Below, piece after piece: positions 1-9,206 of a stretch of DNA of 64,000 bases; positions within the stretch are counted from its first letter, which is position 1; the number at the start of each line of letters is the position of its first letter. Below the pieces are notes generated by a model, which was not told the origin of the DNA, did no database searches, and worked only from the letters and a program-made list of their open reading frames with translations. Made by a program: the position numbers and the translations under genes. This DNA comes from Flavobacterium sp. ALJ2 (GTDB lineage Bacteria > Bacteroidota > Bacteroidia > Flavobacteriales > Flavobacteriaceae), in assembly GCF_015594725.1 (NCBI RefSeq), contig NZ_JADNRC010000007.1:1-64000 (forward strand), written 5' to 3'.

Positions 1-2489
1 ATAATGTACCTACACAGCCAACTTGTTCATTAGCAACAGGAAGTGTTACTTTAAGTGGATTGCCATCAGGTACTTGGACAATTAATCCAGGAAACATAAC
101 AGGAAACACAGCAACAAAAGAACTAACAGGATTAACAGCAGGAACATATAATTTTACAGTAACCAATGCAGTAGGATGTACCTCATTGCCATCAGCAGAT
201 GTTGTAATCAATGCCCAGCCAGTAACCCCAGCAGAGCCAACAATAAGTGCAATTACCCAACCTACTTGTGCAACAGCTACTGGAAGTTTTACAATTACTA
301 ATTATGATCCAGCTTATACGTATACAATAACTCCATTAACAAATGTTGTTCAAAATAGAAGTACTGTAACAGCACCAGCAGGAAGCTATAAAGTAACTGC
401 TACATTAGGAGCATGTACTTCTGTAGAATCAGTTGAGGCAGTAATCAATGCACAGCCAGGAACTCCAGTAAGGCCATTAATTAGATCTACTCCAGCTACA
501 TGTTTAGTTACAGTAAGCAGTACAATAGATAATTATGTTACAGGTAATACATATACTTTTGATCCAGTAGGGCCAACAGTTGATGCTTCAGGTCTTATCA
601 GCGGTATGGCTATTGGAACAGACTATACAGTTACCTCAGGAGATGTAAATTGTACTTCAGTAGCATCAGCTTCATTTAGCAATGCAGCTCAATTGGCTAC
701 ACCAGAAGTACCCTTGTTGAAAGTAGTGGTACAGCCTAATTGTGTAAATGTTATAGGAAGCTTTAGTATTGAAAATTATGATGTACAGTATAAGTATGAT
801 GTCATTCCATCAATAGGGGTAACTCAAACTGGTAATGTGGTAACGGCACCATCAGGAAGTTATACAATTATAGCTACTTTGGGGAGCTGTTCATCAGTAA
901 GATCGAATGATATTGTTATGAATAATGTTATTTGTGCCAATAAAGACATACCAGCTACAATCAATGGAAAAGAAGGAGGGAATACAGCAGTTTCAGTATT
1001 AGATAATGATACTCTAAACGGAAAAGCAGTAGTTCGATCAGAAATTACATTGACACCAAAAGGTACATATCCAACAGGAATTACATTAAATGCAGACGGA
1101 ACGATCAGGGTTGCATCAGGTACACCAGCAGATAATTATGAGATAGAGTACAAGATTTGTGAGAAGTTGAGCATAACAAATTGTAGTTCAACTAAAGTTA
1201 CAGTAGTAGTAGAAAAACCAGTAATAGATGCTGTAACAGAAACTACTGATTTGATTAATGGAATCACAGGAGGAACTACTCCGCCACTAACATCAAATGA
1301 TATATTAAATGGAGATAAAGTAGTAATAGGAACAAATCCTGGAGATGTAATTTTGACGCCAAAGAGTGTGCCAACAGGATTGATGTTGAATCCTGATGGA
1401 ACAGTGACAGTAGCTCCAAATACCCCAGCAGGAAATTATAATGTAGAATATCAAATATGTGAAGTAACAAATCAAGGAAATTGCGATACTGTAACTTCAG
1501 TAGTTGCTGTAGGTGCAGCAGTAATAGATGCAGTAGATGATAATGTGATTTTTGCGGATGGTATTAATGGGGCATTAGAGATAATTAATGTATTAGATAA
1601 TGATAGGCTGAATGGAGGTAAAATAATCAATCCAGCGGTTGTTACTTTAAAAAGCCTAACAGTTTTGTCAGGAATAACATTAAATGTAGATGGCACCGTA
1701 GATGTAGCACCAAATACACCAGGAGGAGTTTATACGCTAACATATCAAATTTGTGATGTGATAAATAGATCAAACTGTATTACTGCTAAGGTTACAATTT
1801 TTGTGGAAGTTCCATCGATTGCAGTTGTGAAAACTGCAGTGTTTAATGATGAAAATAATAGCGGTTATGCTAATGCAGGAGAAACAATAACGTATAAATT
1901 CAAAATTGCAAATACAGGAAACACACCTCTTTTAAATGTTATTATAGATGATAAGCTTCCAGGACTTGTTATGTCAGGAGGGCCGATAACATTAGGAGTA
2001 AATGAAGTAGATGAAAATTCTTTTATAGGCACTTATGTTATCAAGCAATCAGATATTAATTTAGGAAAAATAAGTAACCAAGCAACAGTATTTGGAACAA
2101 GTGCAAATGGAATTACAGTAGAGGATGAATCAGATAATATAAGTGAAGTAGATGATAACCCAACAGTTTCTCCAATTGAAGGTTGTGTGATCAAAGTTTT
2201 CAATGCTATATCACCAAACGGAGATTCTCGAAACGAACGTTTCTACATCCAAGGGCTAGAGTGTTATCCAGATAATACAGTAGAGATATATAATCGATGG
2301 GGAGTTCTAGTGTTTGAACGAGATAGTTACAATAATGAAGAGAGAGCCTTTAAAGGATTCTCAGAAGGACGTACAACAGTTCAAAAGTCAGAAGGATTGC
2401 CAGTAGGGACATATTACTATGTCTTAAAATACAAGGATAGTGAATCAAATGCGCATCAAAAAGCCGGATATTTATATATTAATAAATAA
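1..2489 (+). CDS. Large T9SS-secreted adhesin, 3' part (gliding-motility-associated type-B C-terminal domain)
   Basis: The frame is open to the left edge (first full codon at base 3), so the 5' part of the gene is missing. About 828 residues are visible. First come about three beta-sandwich repeats of roughly 85 residues, each with a QPTC/QPNC-like Cys motif and an N-Y-D turn. Three cadherin-like repeats follow, marked by LDND and LNxDGT. A DUF11-type domain (about 1810-2160, core NAGETITYKFKIANTGN) comes next. The end (about 2181-2489) is a type-B T9SS sorting domain with SPNGDSRNERF and EIYNRWGVLVFERD. Proteins of this kind are exported by T9SS and anchored at the surface, and SprB is the motility prototype. 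The next two genes are the usual partners of such adhesins. This is probably not SprB itself, because the gene order differs from the known sprB locus as I recall it. Ligand unknown. Confidence 0.9.
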   Translation, partial: NVPTQPTCSLATGSVTLSGLPSGTWTINPGNITGNTATKELTGLTAGTYNFTVTNAVGCTSLPSADVVINAQPVTPAEPTISAITQPTCATATGSFTITNYDPAYTYTITPLTNVVQNRSTVTAPAGSYKVTATLGACTSVESVEAVINAQPGTPVRPLIRSTPATCLVTVSSTIDNYVTGNTYTFDPVGPTVDASGLISGMAIGTDYTVTSGDVNCTSVASASFSNAAQLATPEVPLLKVVVQPNCVNVIGSFSIENYDVQYKYDVIPSIGVTQTGNVVTAPSGSYTIIATLGSCSSVRSNDIVMNNVICANKDIPATINGKEGGNTAVSVLDNDTLNGKAVVRSEITLTPKGTYPTGITLNADGTIRVASGTPADNYEIEYKICEKLSITNCSSTKVTVVVEKPVIDAVTETTDLINGITGGTTPPLTSNDILNGDKVVIGTNPGDVILTPKSVPTGLMLNPDGTVTVAPNTPAGNYNVEYQICEVTNQGNCDTVTSVVAVGAAVIDAVDDNVIFADGINGALEIINVLDNDRLNGGKIINPAVVTLKSLTVLSGITLNVDGTVDVAPNTPGGVYTLTYQICDVINRSNCITAKVTIFVEVPSIAVVKTAVFNDENNSGYANAGETITYKFKIANTGNTPLLNVIIDDKLPGLVMSGGPITLGVNEVDENSFIGTYVIKQSDINLGKISNQATVFGTSANGITVEDESDNISEVDDNPTVSPIEGCVIKVFNAISPNGDSRNERFYIQGLECYPDNTVEIYNRWGVLVFERDSYNNEERAFKGFSEGRTTVQKSEGLPVGTYYYVLKYKDSESNAHQKAGYLYINK

Positions 2490-2509
2490 TAGTAAAAACA
2501 AATAGAAAA

Positions 2510-2534
2510 GGCTTAGCAATAAAAAAACTAAGCC
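2510..2534 (+). other. Intergenic hairpin between adhesin and sprF-like gene
   Basis: The 7-bp inverted repeat GGCTTAG (2510-2516) / CTAAGCC (2528-2534) lies in the 64-bp gap. No T-tract follows it, so it is more likely an mRNA processing or stability hairpin within an operon than a full terminator. Confidence 0.4.
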
Positions 2535-2553
2535 ATTCTTAAAAGAAAAATAA

Positions 2554-3465
2554 ATGAGAAAATTAGCTTTAGTTTTTATATTTTTTTCCGCTGTGGGATA
2601 TGCACAACAAGATGCGCAGTTCACGCAATATATGTACAATACCATCAATATAAACCCAGCATATGCAGGGTCAAGAGGTGCAATGAGTATCTTCGGACTA
2701 TATCGTACCCAATGGGTTGGACTTGATGGTGCGCCAGAAACCAGCAGTTTTTCATTAAATACACCACTAAATAACAGTAATCTGGGATTAGGAGTTTCGC
2801 TTGTAAATGATAAAATAGGACCAACAAACGAGAACACTTTATCGGCTGATTTATCTTATACAATTCCAACATCAGAAACTTTTAAGTTGTCTTTTGGAAT
2901 CAAAGCAACGGCTAACTTATTCAATTTGGATATAAATAAATTAAATCCAGAACATCAAGGCGACCCACAATTCCAAGATCTAAATAGCAAATTCACTCCT
3001 AATATTGGAGCAGGTGTATACTGGCATTCTGATAAAGCTTACATCGGATTATCAATGCCTAATTTTATTGAAACGAATCGATACAGTGATAAGAAAAATG
3101 AGGTAGCTATTTTTAAGGAGAAAATAAACTATTATTTAATAGCAGGATATGTATTTGATTTAGATCCCTACATTAAATTTAAACCAGCAATACTTACCAA
3201 AATGATCGAAGGATCCCCATTACAAGTAGATCTTTCAGCAAACTTTATGTTTAATGACAAATTTGTAGCAGGAGTGGCATATAGATGGAGTGCAGCATTA
3301 AGTGCTATGGTAGGGTTTCAGGTAAGCGATGGGTTGTATATAGGATACGCATACGATCGTGAAACTACTAGATTAAATAATTATAACTCAGGGTCTCATG
3401 AGATATTCTTACGATTCGAATTCTTTAATAATTATAGCCGAATAACCTCACCAAGATTCTTCTAA
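2554..3465 (+). CDS. PorP/SprF family T9SS outer-membrane protein
   Basis: The product has 303 aa with a signal peptide (residues 1-17, ending VGYA before QQD). The family start AQFTQYMYN..NPAYAG is clear at mature residues 3-25, and the rest is beta-barrel-like with a terminal aromatic residue (RFF). SprF is known to be needed for secretion or attachment of the type-B-CTD adhesin encoded next to it, and PorP is its Porphyromonas relative. The position 64 bp after a type-B adhesin and 10 bp before an OmpA-type gene matches this pairing. I infer that it serves the upstream adhesin. The ATG at 2554 gives the signal peptide directly. Confidence 0.92.
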   Translation: MRKLALVFIFFSAVGYAQQDAQFTQYMYNTININPAYAGSRGAMSIFGLYRTQWVGLDGAPETSSFSLNTPLNNSNLGLGVSLVNDKIGPTNENTLSADLSYTIPTSETFKLSFGIKATANLFNLDINKLNPEHQGDPQFQDLNSKFTPNIGAGVYWHSDKAYIGLSMPNFIETNRYSDKKNEVAIFKEKINYYLIAGYVFDLDPYIKFKPAILTKMIEGSPLQVDLSANFMFNDKFVAGVAYRWSAALSAMVGFQVSDGLYIGYAYDRETTRLNNYNSGSHEIFLRFEFFNNYSRITSPRFF

Positions 3466-3475
3466 ATCCCCAAAG

Positions 3476-5416
3476 ATGAAAATTAAACATATAATTTGCA
3501 CTGTTTTTTTAGTTCTGATTGCGCTAAAATCAAATGCGCAAATGGGAATAGAGAAGAGAGCAGATAAAGATTATGCTCAATATGCATATATCGATGCAAT
3601 TGCAACTTATGAAAGAGTAGCTGAAAAAGGGTATAAAGACGATAAAATGTTCCAGAAATTAGGGAACGCTTACTATTTTAATGGAGAACTAATCAAAGCA
3701 GCCAAATGGTATGATGCTCTTTTTGCTATGAACACAGAGCAAGAACCAGAGTATTATTACCGTTATGCTCAAACTTTAAAAGCTACAGGAGATTATGCTA
3801 AAGCAGATAAAACTTTGGAAGCTTTCAATAAAAAAATAAATACAGATAAGAGAGGAATACTATTTAAAAATAATAAGAATTACCTTGAACAGATAAAAGC
3901 TAATTCTGGTCGCTTCAAAATAGCAGATGCAGGAATTAATTCAATACAAACAGATTATGGAAGTGCTTATTATGATAATAAAATCGTATTTGCATCAGCT
4001 AGAGATACAGGAGGAGTAGTCAGAAACACATTCAAATGGACAAATAAAACATTTACAAATCTATACTCGGCTGAATTAAAATCAGATGGAACAGTTGGGA
4101 AACCAGAACGATTCGAAAATAAAATCAATTCTAAATTTAATGAATCTACGCCAGTTTTTACAAAGGATGGGAAAACAATGTATTTTACAAGAAACAATTT
4201 TCTAGATGGTAAAAGAGGAATAGATGAGCAAAAAATTACACTGCTAAAACTCTATAAAGCAGATTTTGCTGATGGTAAATGGACGAATGTAACCGAATTA
4301 CCATTCAATAGTAATCAATATAGTACAGCGCACCCAGCATTAAGTAAAGATGAAAAGAAACTGTATTTTGCATCAGATATGCCAGGAACTTTAGGGCAAT
4401 CTGATTTGTATAGTGTAACGATTAGTAGCGATGGAAGTTTTGGAAAACCCGAAAATTTAGGACCAGCAATTAATACCGAAGGAAGAGAAACTTTTCCATT
4501 TATCTCAGCAGAAAACGAACTCTATTTTGCCAGTGATGGGCGACCAGGTTTGGGAGGACTAGATGTGTTTGTATCTAAAATTAGTAATGAAGGAACTTTT
4601 TCAGCAATACAGAATCTAGGGGCACCAATAAATAGCAAACAGGATGATTTTGCATTTATCATTGACAGCGAAAAAAGAAATGGATTTTTCTCATCTAATA
4701 GAGAAGGAGGAAATGGAAACGATGATATCTATCGATTTACCGAGATCCGAAAACTACTTTGTGAGCAAATATTAAAAGGAATAGTAGTCGATTTAGAGAC
4801 TAACAAAATAGTAGATAATGCTAAAGTAATCTTATTAGACGAACAATTTAAAGTAATAGCCGAAGTTGTAACAGGAACAGACGGAAGCTATACATTTAAA
4901 GTAGATTGTGGTAAAAACTACTATATAAGAGCTAGTAAGCAAGATTATGAAACCAAAGAACTTCCAGTTGCAATTAAAACTGTGACAGGAGAAACTAATC
5001 TATCAATTTCTTTAGAAAAACGAATTAAGCCAATAGGTGTTGGAACAGATTTAGCCAAAACACTTGATATTCCGATTATTTATTTTGATTTGGATAAATC
5101 CATCATTCGTAAAGATGCAGCTTTTGAATTAGAGAAAATATTAGCAGTAATGAAGCAATATCCAAAGATTAAAATCGATGTGCGTTCACATACTGACAGC
5201 CGACAAACGGACAAATATAATATAGATTTATCAGATAGAAGAGCAAAAACATCCGTACAATGGTTGGTGAAAAATGGTATCGCCCCAAATAGATTAACAG
5301 GAAAAGGATATGGAGAGAGTCAGTTAGTAAACAACTGTTCAGATGGAGTACCATGCACAGAAGCTGAACATCAGCTAAACAGGCGAAGCGAATTTATTAT
5401 CGTTTCGATGGAATAA
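3476..5416 (+). CDS. OmpA-family protein with TPR, PD40 and carboxypeptidase-regulatory-like domains
   Basis: The product has 646 aa with a signal peptide at 1-21 (ending SNAQ). TPR-like helices span about 30-125 (AYYFNGELIKAAKWYD). PD40/WD-like beta-propeller strands span about 150-425, with recurring motifs such as LYFASD and YFTRN. A carboxypeptidase-regulatory-like Ig fold lies at about 432-508. The OmpA peptidoglycan-binding domain lies at about 533-640 (IYFDLDKSIIRKDA, RSHTDSRQTDKYN, LSDRRAKTS). This architecture recurs beside PorP/SprF genes in Bacteroidetes and resembles the PorE-type peptidoglycan-linked T9SS components. It probably ties the adhesin/SprF complex to the cell wall. It is the last gene of the three-gene unit, and a strong terminator follows. 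Confidence 0.9.
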   Translation: MKIKHIICTVFLVLIALKSNAQMGIEKRADKDYAQYAYIDAIATYERVAEKGYKDDKMFQKLGNAYYFNGELIKAAKWYDALFAMNTEQEPEYYYRYAQTLKATGDYAKADKTLEAFNKKINTDKRGILFKNNKNYLEQIKANSGRFKIADAGINSIQTDYGSAYYDNKIVFASARDTGGVVRNTFKWTNKTFTNLYSAELKSDGTVGKPERFENKINSKFNESTPVFTKDGKTMYFTRNNFLDGKRGIDEQKITLLKLYKADFADGKWTNVTELPFNSNQYSTAHPALSKDEKKLYFASDMPGTLGQSDLYSVTISSDGSFGKPENLGPAINTEGRETFPFISAENELYFASDGRPGLGGLDVFVSKISNEGTFSAIQNLGAPINSKQDDFAFIIDSEKRNGFFSSNREGGNGNDDIYRFTEIRKLLCEQILKGIVVDLETNKIVDNAKVILLDEQFKVIAEVVTGTDGSYTFKVDCGKNYYIRASKQDYETKELPVAIKTVTGETNLSISLEKRIKPIGVGTDLAKTLDIPIIYFDLDKSIIRKDAAFELEKILAVMKQYPKIKIDVRSHTDSRQTDKYNIDLSDRRAKTSVQWLVKNGIAPNRLTGKGYGESQLVNNCSDGVPCTEAEHQLNRRSEFIIVSME

Positions 5417-5450
5417 TATATTAGTACATCTAATAAATACCACTATTTAC

Positions 5451-5488
5451 AAAAAATGCTTTTTCTTAATTAAGAAAAAGCATTTTTT
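5451..5488 (+). terminator. Rho-independent terminator after the adhesin/sprF/ompA unit
   Basis: A perfect palindrome of A6-TGC-T5-CTTAA and its mirror is centred near 5469 and ends in T6. The A/T flanks make it bidirectional in principle, but only the plus-strand genes end here. Confidence 0.85.
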
Positions 5489-5637
5489 CTATTAGTAAAA
5501 GCGTTAAAAAAAATACAATAACCGCTTTGTTTTATTGGTTTTTATGTCAAATTGAATGAGTTTTTGAGTTAAATTTAAAAACAATGTTATTTGTAACTTG
5601 TTTTTTTTTAAATTTATAGTTCATAAAAATATCAGAT

Positions 5638-6063
5638 ATGACTGTTAATCAAATACTAAGTACGAAAGGAAAAGAGGTTTACTCAGTACTTTCATCAACC
5701 ACCGTTTACGAAGCTTTAAAAGTAATGGGTGATAAAAACATTGGTGCCATCTTAGTTATAGATGGAACAGAGTTAAAAGGGATATTATCCGAGAGAGATT
5801 ATGCACGAAAAATTGTACTGAAAGACAAATCTTCAAAAGAGACCTTTGTTCATGAAATCATGGAAAGTAATGTTATTACAATAAGCTTATCCGATAGTTT
5901 AGATTCATGTATGGAATTAATGAGTAGCAAAAGAATAAGACATCTACCAGTAGTAGATAATGGTATTGTGGTCGGAATTATTTCTATAAGTGATGTTGTG
6001 AAATCGATAATAGAAATTCAAAAAGACACCATTAATCATCTAAATTCTTATATATCACAGTAA
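5638..6063 (+). CDS. CBS-domain-pair protein
   Basis: The product has 141 aa and consists only of two CBS domains (about 5-60 and 73-135). Typical motifs are ALKVMGDKNIGAILVID, GILSERDYARKI and KRIRHLPVVDNGIVVGIISISDVV. Such stand-alone CBS pairs bind adenosine nucleotides and are usually sensors or regulators of a partner enzyme or channel. The target is not evident. The gene is monocistronic, with terminators on both sides. It precedes the malic enzyme gene but is separated from it by a terminator and a separate promoter, so no functional link is claimed. Confidence 0.88.
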   Translation: MTVNQILSTKGKEVYSVLSSTTVYEALKVMGDKNIGAILVIDGTELKGILSERDYARKIVLKDKSSKETFVHEIMESNVITISLSDSLDSCMELMSSKRIRHLPVVDNGIVVGIISISDVVKSIIEIQKDTINHLNSYISQ

Positions 6064-6089
6064 AAAAACAAACAAAATGTATATTAAAA

Positions 6090-6122
6090 AATAACCCAAA
6101 ATTAATCGGGTTATTTTTTTTT
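6090..6122 (+). terminator. Terminator after the CBS gene
   Basis: The stem AATAACCC (6090-6097) / GGGTTATT (6108-6115) is followed by a T-run. Confidence 0.8.
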
Positions 6123-6188
6123 GATTATAATCAAATATCATTTTGAATAAAAGAATAGTAAAAAGCTTCCTTTTTAAGCCAAGACTTA

Positions 6189-6196
6189 TATCTTTG
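6189..6196 (+). promoter_or_regulatory. -7 promoter box for malic enzyme gene
   Basis: TATCTTTG fits the Bacteroidetes -7 consensus TANNTTTG and lies 25 bases before the ATG at 6222. No clear -33 TTG is seen at the right distance. Confidence 0.5.
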
Positions 6197-6221
6197 TAAA
6201 CTAGAATAAAATCTAAAAACA

Positions 6222-8513
6222 ATGAATAAAGATAGTAAAAGAAGCGAGGCCTTATTGTATCATTCAAAGCCAACTCCAGGGAAAATTCAAGTAGTTCCAA
6301 CCAAAAAATATGCAACCCAAAGAGATTTGTCTTTGGCGTATTCACCAGGTGTTGCTGAGCCGTGTTTAGAAATTGCAAGAGATGTAAATGAAGTATATAA
6401 ATACACTGCAAAGGGGAATCTTGTTGCTGTAATAACTAATGGAACCGCGGTTTTAGGTTTAGGAGATATTGGTCCTGAAGCATCAAAACCAGTAATGGAG
6501 GGGAAAGGACTATTATTTAAAATATTTTCGGATATTGATGTTTTTGACATTGAAATTGGGACAAAAGATATTGAAGAATTCATTCAGACGGTAAAGAATA
6601 TTGCTCCAACATTTGGAGGAATTAATCTGGAAGATATTAAGGCACCAGAATCATTTGAAATAGAAAGAAGATTGGTAGAGGAGCTTAATATCCCAGTAAT
6701 GCACGATGATCAGCATGGAACTGCAATTATATCTTCAGCAGCTTTAATAAATGCATTAGAGTTGGCAAATAAAAAAGCCGAAGATGTAAAAATGGTAGTT
6801 TCAGGAGCAGGATCAGCAGCATTAGCTTGTGCCGATTTGTATGTTCTGTTAGGAGTAAAAGTAGAGAATATTTTAATGTATAATAGTAAAGGGCTTTTAA
6901 CAAAAAACAACCCTGCATTATCTGCCTTACAATTAAAATATGCTAAAGATATTGAGCCAATTGGCTTAGAAGAAGGTTTAAAAGGAGCAGATATATTCCT
7001 AGGATTATCATCAGGAGATATCATGACAGCAGATATGTTGTTAGGAATGGCCGAAAATCCTATCGTTTTTGCAATGGCAAATCCAGATCCGGAAATCAAT
7101 TATAACTTAGCGATTGCAACCCGTAAAGATATAATTATGGCTACAGGTCGTTCTGATTATCCTAACCAAGTAAACAATGTATTAGGGTTTCCTTATATTT
7201 TTAGAGGAGCTTTGGATGTAAGAGCTACTAAAATTAACGAAGCAATGAAAATGGCAGCTGTTAGAGCGCTAGCTTCATTGGCAAAAGAATCAGTTCCAGA
7301 ACAAGTAAATGTTGCTTACGGAGCTACTAAATTAGGATTCGGAAGAGAGTATATAATTCCAAAACCATTTGATCCAAGATTAATTACCGTAGTTGCACCG
7401 GCAGTAGCCAAAGCTGCAATGGATTCAGGAGTCGCTTTAAATCCAATAACAGATTGGGAAAAGTACGAAGAAGAACTTTTAGACCGTTTAGGAAATGATA
7501 ATAAAATGGTTCGTTTGATTACAAACCGAGCAAAAATGGATCCAAAAAGAATTGTTTTTGCCGAAGCAGATCATTTAAATGTATTAAAAGCAGCTCAAAT
7601 TGTATATGAAGAAGGTATCGGTTTCCCTATATTATTAGGAAATAAAGAAATCATTCTAGAACTTAAAGCTGAATTAGGTTTTGATGCAGATGTAGAAATT
7701 ATAGATCCTAAAACGAAAGATCAAGAGGAAAGAAGAAATAAATTTGCGTCATCTTATTGGTTAACAAGAGAAAGACGAGGAATATCTTTGCTAGATGCTC
7801 AAAAATTAATGCGCGAAAGAAACTATTTTGCTGCAATGATGGTTAATGAGGGAGAAGCAGATGCATTAGTAACAGGGCATTCAAGAAGTTATCCATCGGT
7901 TGTAAAGCCAATGTTGCAACTTATTGAAAAAGCACCAGGAGCTTCACTTGTAGCTACGGCAAATATGATGATGACCAATAGAGGGCCAATGTTCTTATCA
8001 GATACTGCAATTAATATAAACCCATCTGCAGATGATTTAGCTAAAATTGCTATTATGACTGCGAAAACAGCGAAGATGTTTGGTGTAGAGCCAGTAATTG
8101 CTATGGTTTCATATTCTAATTTCGGATCTTCAACAAACCCAGGAGCATCAAAAGTGAGAGAAGCAGTTGCTTACTTGCATAAAAATCATCCAGAATTAGT
8201 GATAGATGGAGAAATTCAAGCAGATTTTGCTTTGAATCCTGAAATGCTTCAAGAAAAATTCCCTTTTTCTAAATTAGCAGGTAAAAAAGTAAATACACTT
8301 ATTTTTCCTAACTTAGAATCGGCAAACATTACTTATAAATTATTAAAAGAGTTGAATAAAGTAGATTCAATAGGGCCAATAATGTTAGGAATGGGTAAGC
8401 CAGTTCATATTTTTCAATTGGGAGCAAGTGTAGAAGAGATGGTAAATATGTCGGCTATCGCAGTTATAGATGCTCAGGAAAAAGAGTTAAAAAAGAATAA
8501 TTCAGTTAAATAA
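6222..8513 (+). CDS. maeB: NADP-dependent malic enzyme (MaeB type, with phosphotransacetylase-like domain)
   Basis: The product has 763 aa, the length of the two-domain MaeB class. The N-terminal malic domain has [23 protein letters not shown] and the metal/substrate segment [15 protein letters not shown]. It is followed by [17 protein letters not shown] and the nucleotide-binding VSGAGSAAL near residue 195. From about residue 437 there is a phosphotransacetylase-like domain ([25 protein letters not shown]), which in this class is regulatory rather than catalytic. The enzyme decarboxylates malate to pyruvate, making NADPH. It has its own promoter and lies 82 bp before ruvA, as in other flavobacteria. 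Confidence 0.95.
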   Translation: MNKDSKRSEALLYHSKPTPGKIQVVPTKKYATQRDLSLAYSPGVAEPCLEIARDVNEVYKYTAKGNLVAVITNGTAVLGLGDIGPEASKPVMEGKGLLFKIFSDIDVFDIEIGTKDIEEFIQTVKNIAPTFGGINLEDIKAPESFEIERRLVEELNIPVMHDDQHGTAIISSAALINALELANKKAEDVKMVVSGAGSAALACADLYVLLGVKVENILMYNSKGLLTKNNPALSALQLKYAKDIEPIGLEEGLKGADIFLGLSSGDIMTADMLLGMAENPIVFAMANPDPEINYNLAIATRKDIIMATGRSDYPNQVNNVLGFPYIFRGALDVRATKINEAMKMAAVRALASLAKESVPEQVNVAYGATKLGFGREYIIPKPFDPRLITVVAPAVAKAAMDSGVALNPITDWEKYEEELLDRLGNDNKMVRLITNRAKMDPKRIVFAEADHLNVLKAAQIVYEEGIGFPILLGNKEIILELKAELGFDADVEIIDPKTKDQEERRNKFASSYWLTRERRGISLLDAQKLMRERNYFAAMMVNEGEADALVTGHSRSYPSVVKPMLQLIEKAPGASLVATANMMMTNRGPMFLSDTAININPSADDLAKIAIMTAKTAKMFGVEPVIAMVSYSNFGSSTNPGASKVREAVAYLHKNHPELVIDGEIQADFALNPEMLQEKFPFSKLAGKKVNTLIFPNLESANITYKLLKELNKVDSIGPIMLGMGKPVHIFQLGASVEEMVNMSAIAVIDAQEKELKKNNSVK

Positions 8514-8567
8514 TAAGGTGTAAATAAGTATTGTTTATAGTTGTCGTATTTTTACTTCAAATTTTGT

Positions 8568-8575
8568 TATATTTG
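8568..8575 (+). promoter_or_regulatory. -7 promoter box for ruvA-sprA
   Basis: TATATTTG matches TANNTTTG 20 bases before the ruvA ATG. A TTG at 8541-8543 is a possible -33 box, but the 24-base spacer is long. Confidence 0.5.
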
Positions 8576-8595
8576 GCACTTATTAACATTATATT

Positions 8596-9177
8596 ATGAT
8601 TGCACATTTGCAAGGGAAATTGGTAGAAAAGACCCCTACCGAAGTTGTTATCGATTGTGGAGGAGTTGGGTATCATGTAAATATATCCCTGCATACGTAT
8701 TCATTAATTCCAAATAATGATTTTATAAAATTGTATACGCATCTTCTAATAAAAGAAGATGCGCATACATTATTTGGTTTTGTAGAAAAATCTGAAAGAG
8801 AAATTTTCAGAATGTTATTATCCGTATCGGGAATTGGAGCAAATATTGCCAGAACAATGTTGTCTTCATTAGATCCGAAACAAATTATTAATGCAATAGC
8901 ATCAGGAGATGTCGGTGTAATTCAATCAATAAAAGGTATTGGGAACAAAACAGCTCAAAGAGTAATCCTCGATTTGAAAGAAAAAATTGTTAAATTGTAC
9001 GATTTAGATGAAGTTTCGATGCTTCAAAACAATACAAATAGAGATGAAGCGTTATCTGCTTTAGAAGTTTTAGGATTTGTTAGAAAAACATCTGAAAAGG
9101 TGATTGAAAAAATAATAAAAGAAGATCCTGAAGCAACTGTTGAGTCAATAATTAAGAAAGCTTTAAAAAGTTTATAA
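8596..9177 (+). CDS. ruvA: Holliday junction branch migration protein RuvA
   Basis: The product has 193 aa, the normal length. An N-terminal OB fold (1-63, starting MIAHLQGKLVEK) is followed by tandem helix-hairpin-helix motifs (VSGIGANIARTML and IKGIGNKTAQRVI). The C-terminal domain III (about 147-193) binds RuvB. RuvA tetramers hold four-way junctions while RuvB drives branch migration. The gene sits 29 bp before sprA and likely shares its transcript, an arrangement I recall from F. johnsoniae. No defect seen. Confidence 0.96.
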   Translation: MIAHLQGKLVEKTPTEVVIDCGGVGYHVNISLHTYSLIPNNDFIKLYTHLLIKEDAHTLFGFVEKSEREIFRMLLSVSGIGANIARTMLSSLDPKQIINAIASGDVGVIQSIKGIGNKTAQRVILDLKEKIVKLYDLDEVSMLQNNTNRDEALSALEVLGFVRKTSEKVIEKIIKEDPEATVESIIKKALKSL

Positions 9178-9206
9178 AAAAACGTACATAAAAACACACC
9201 GAATAT

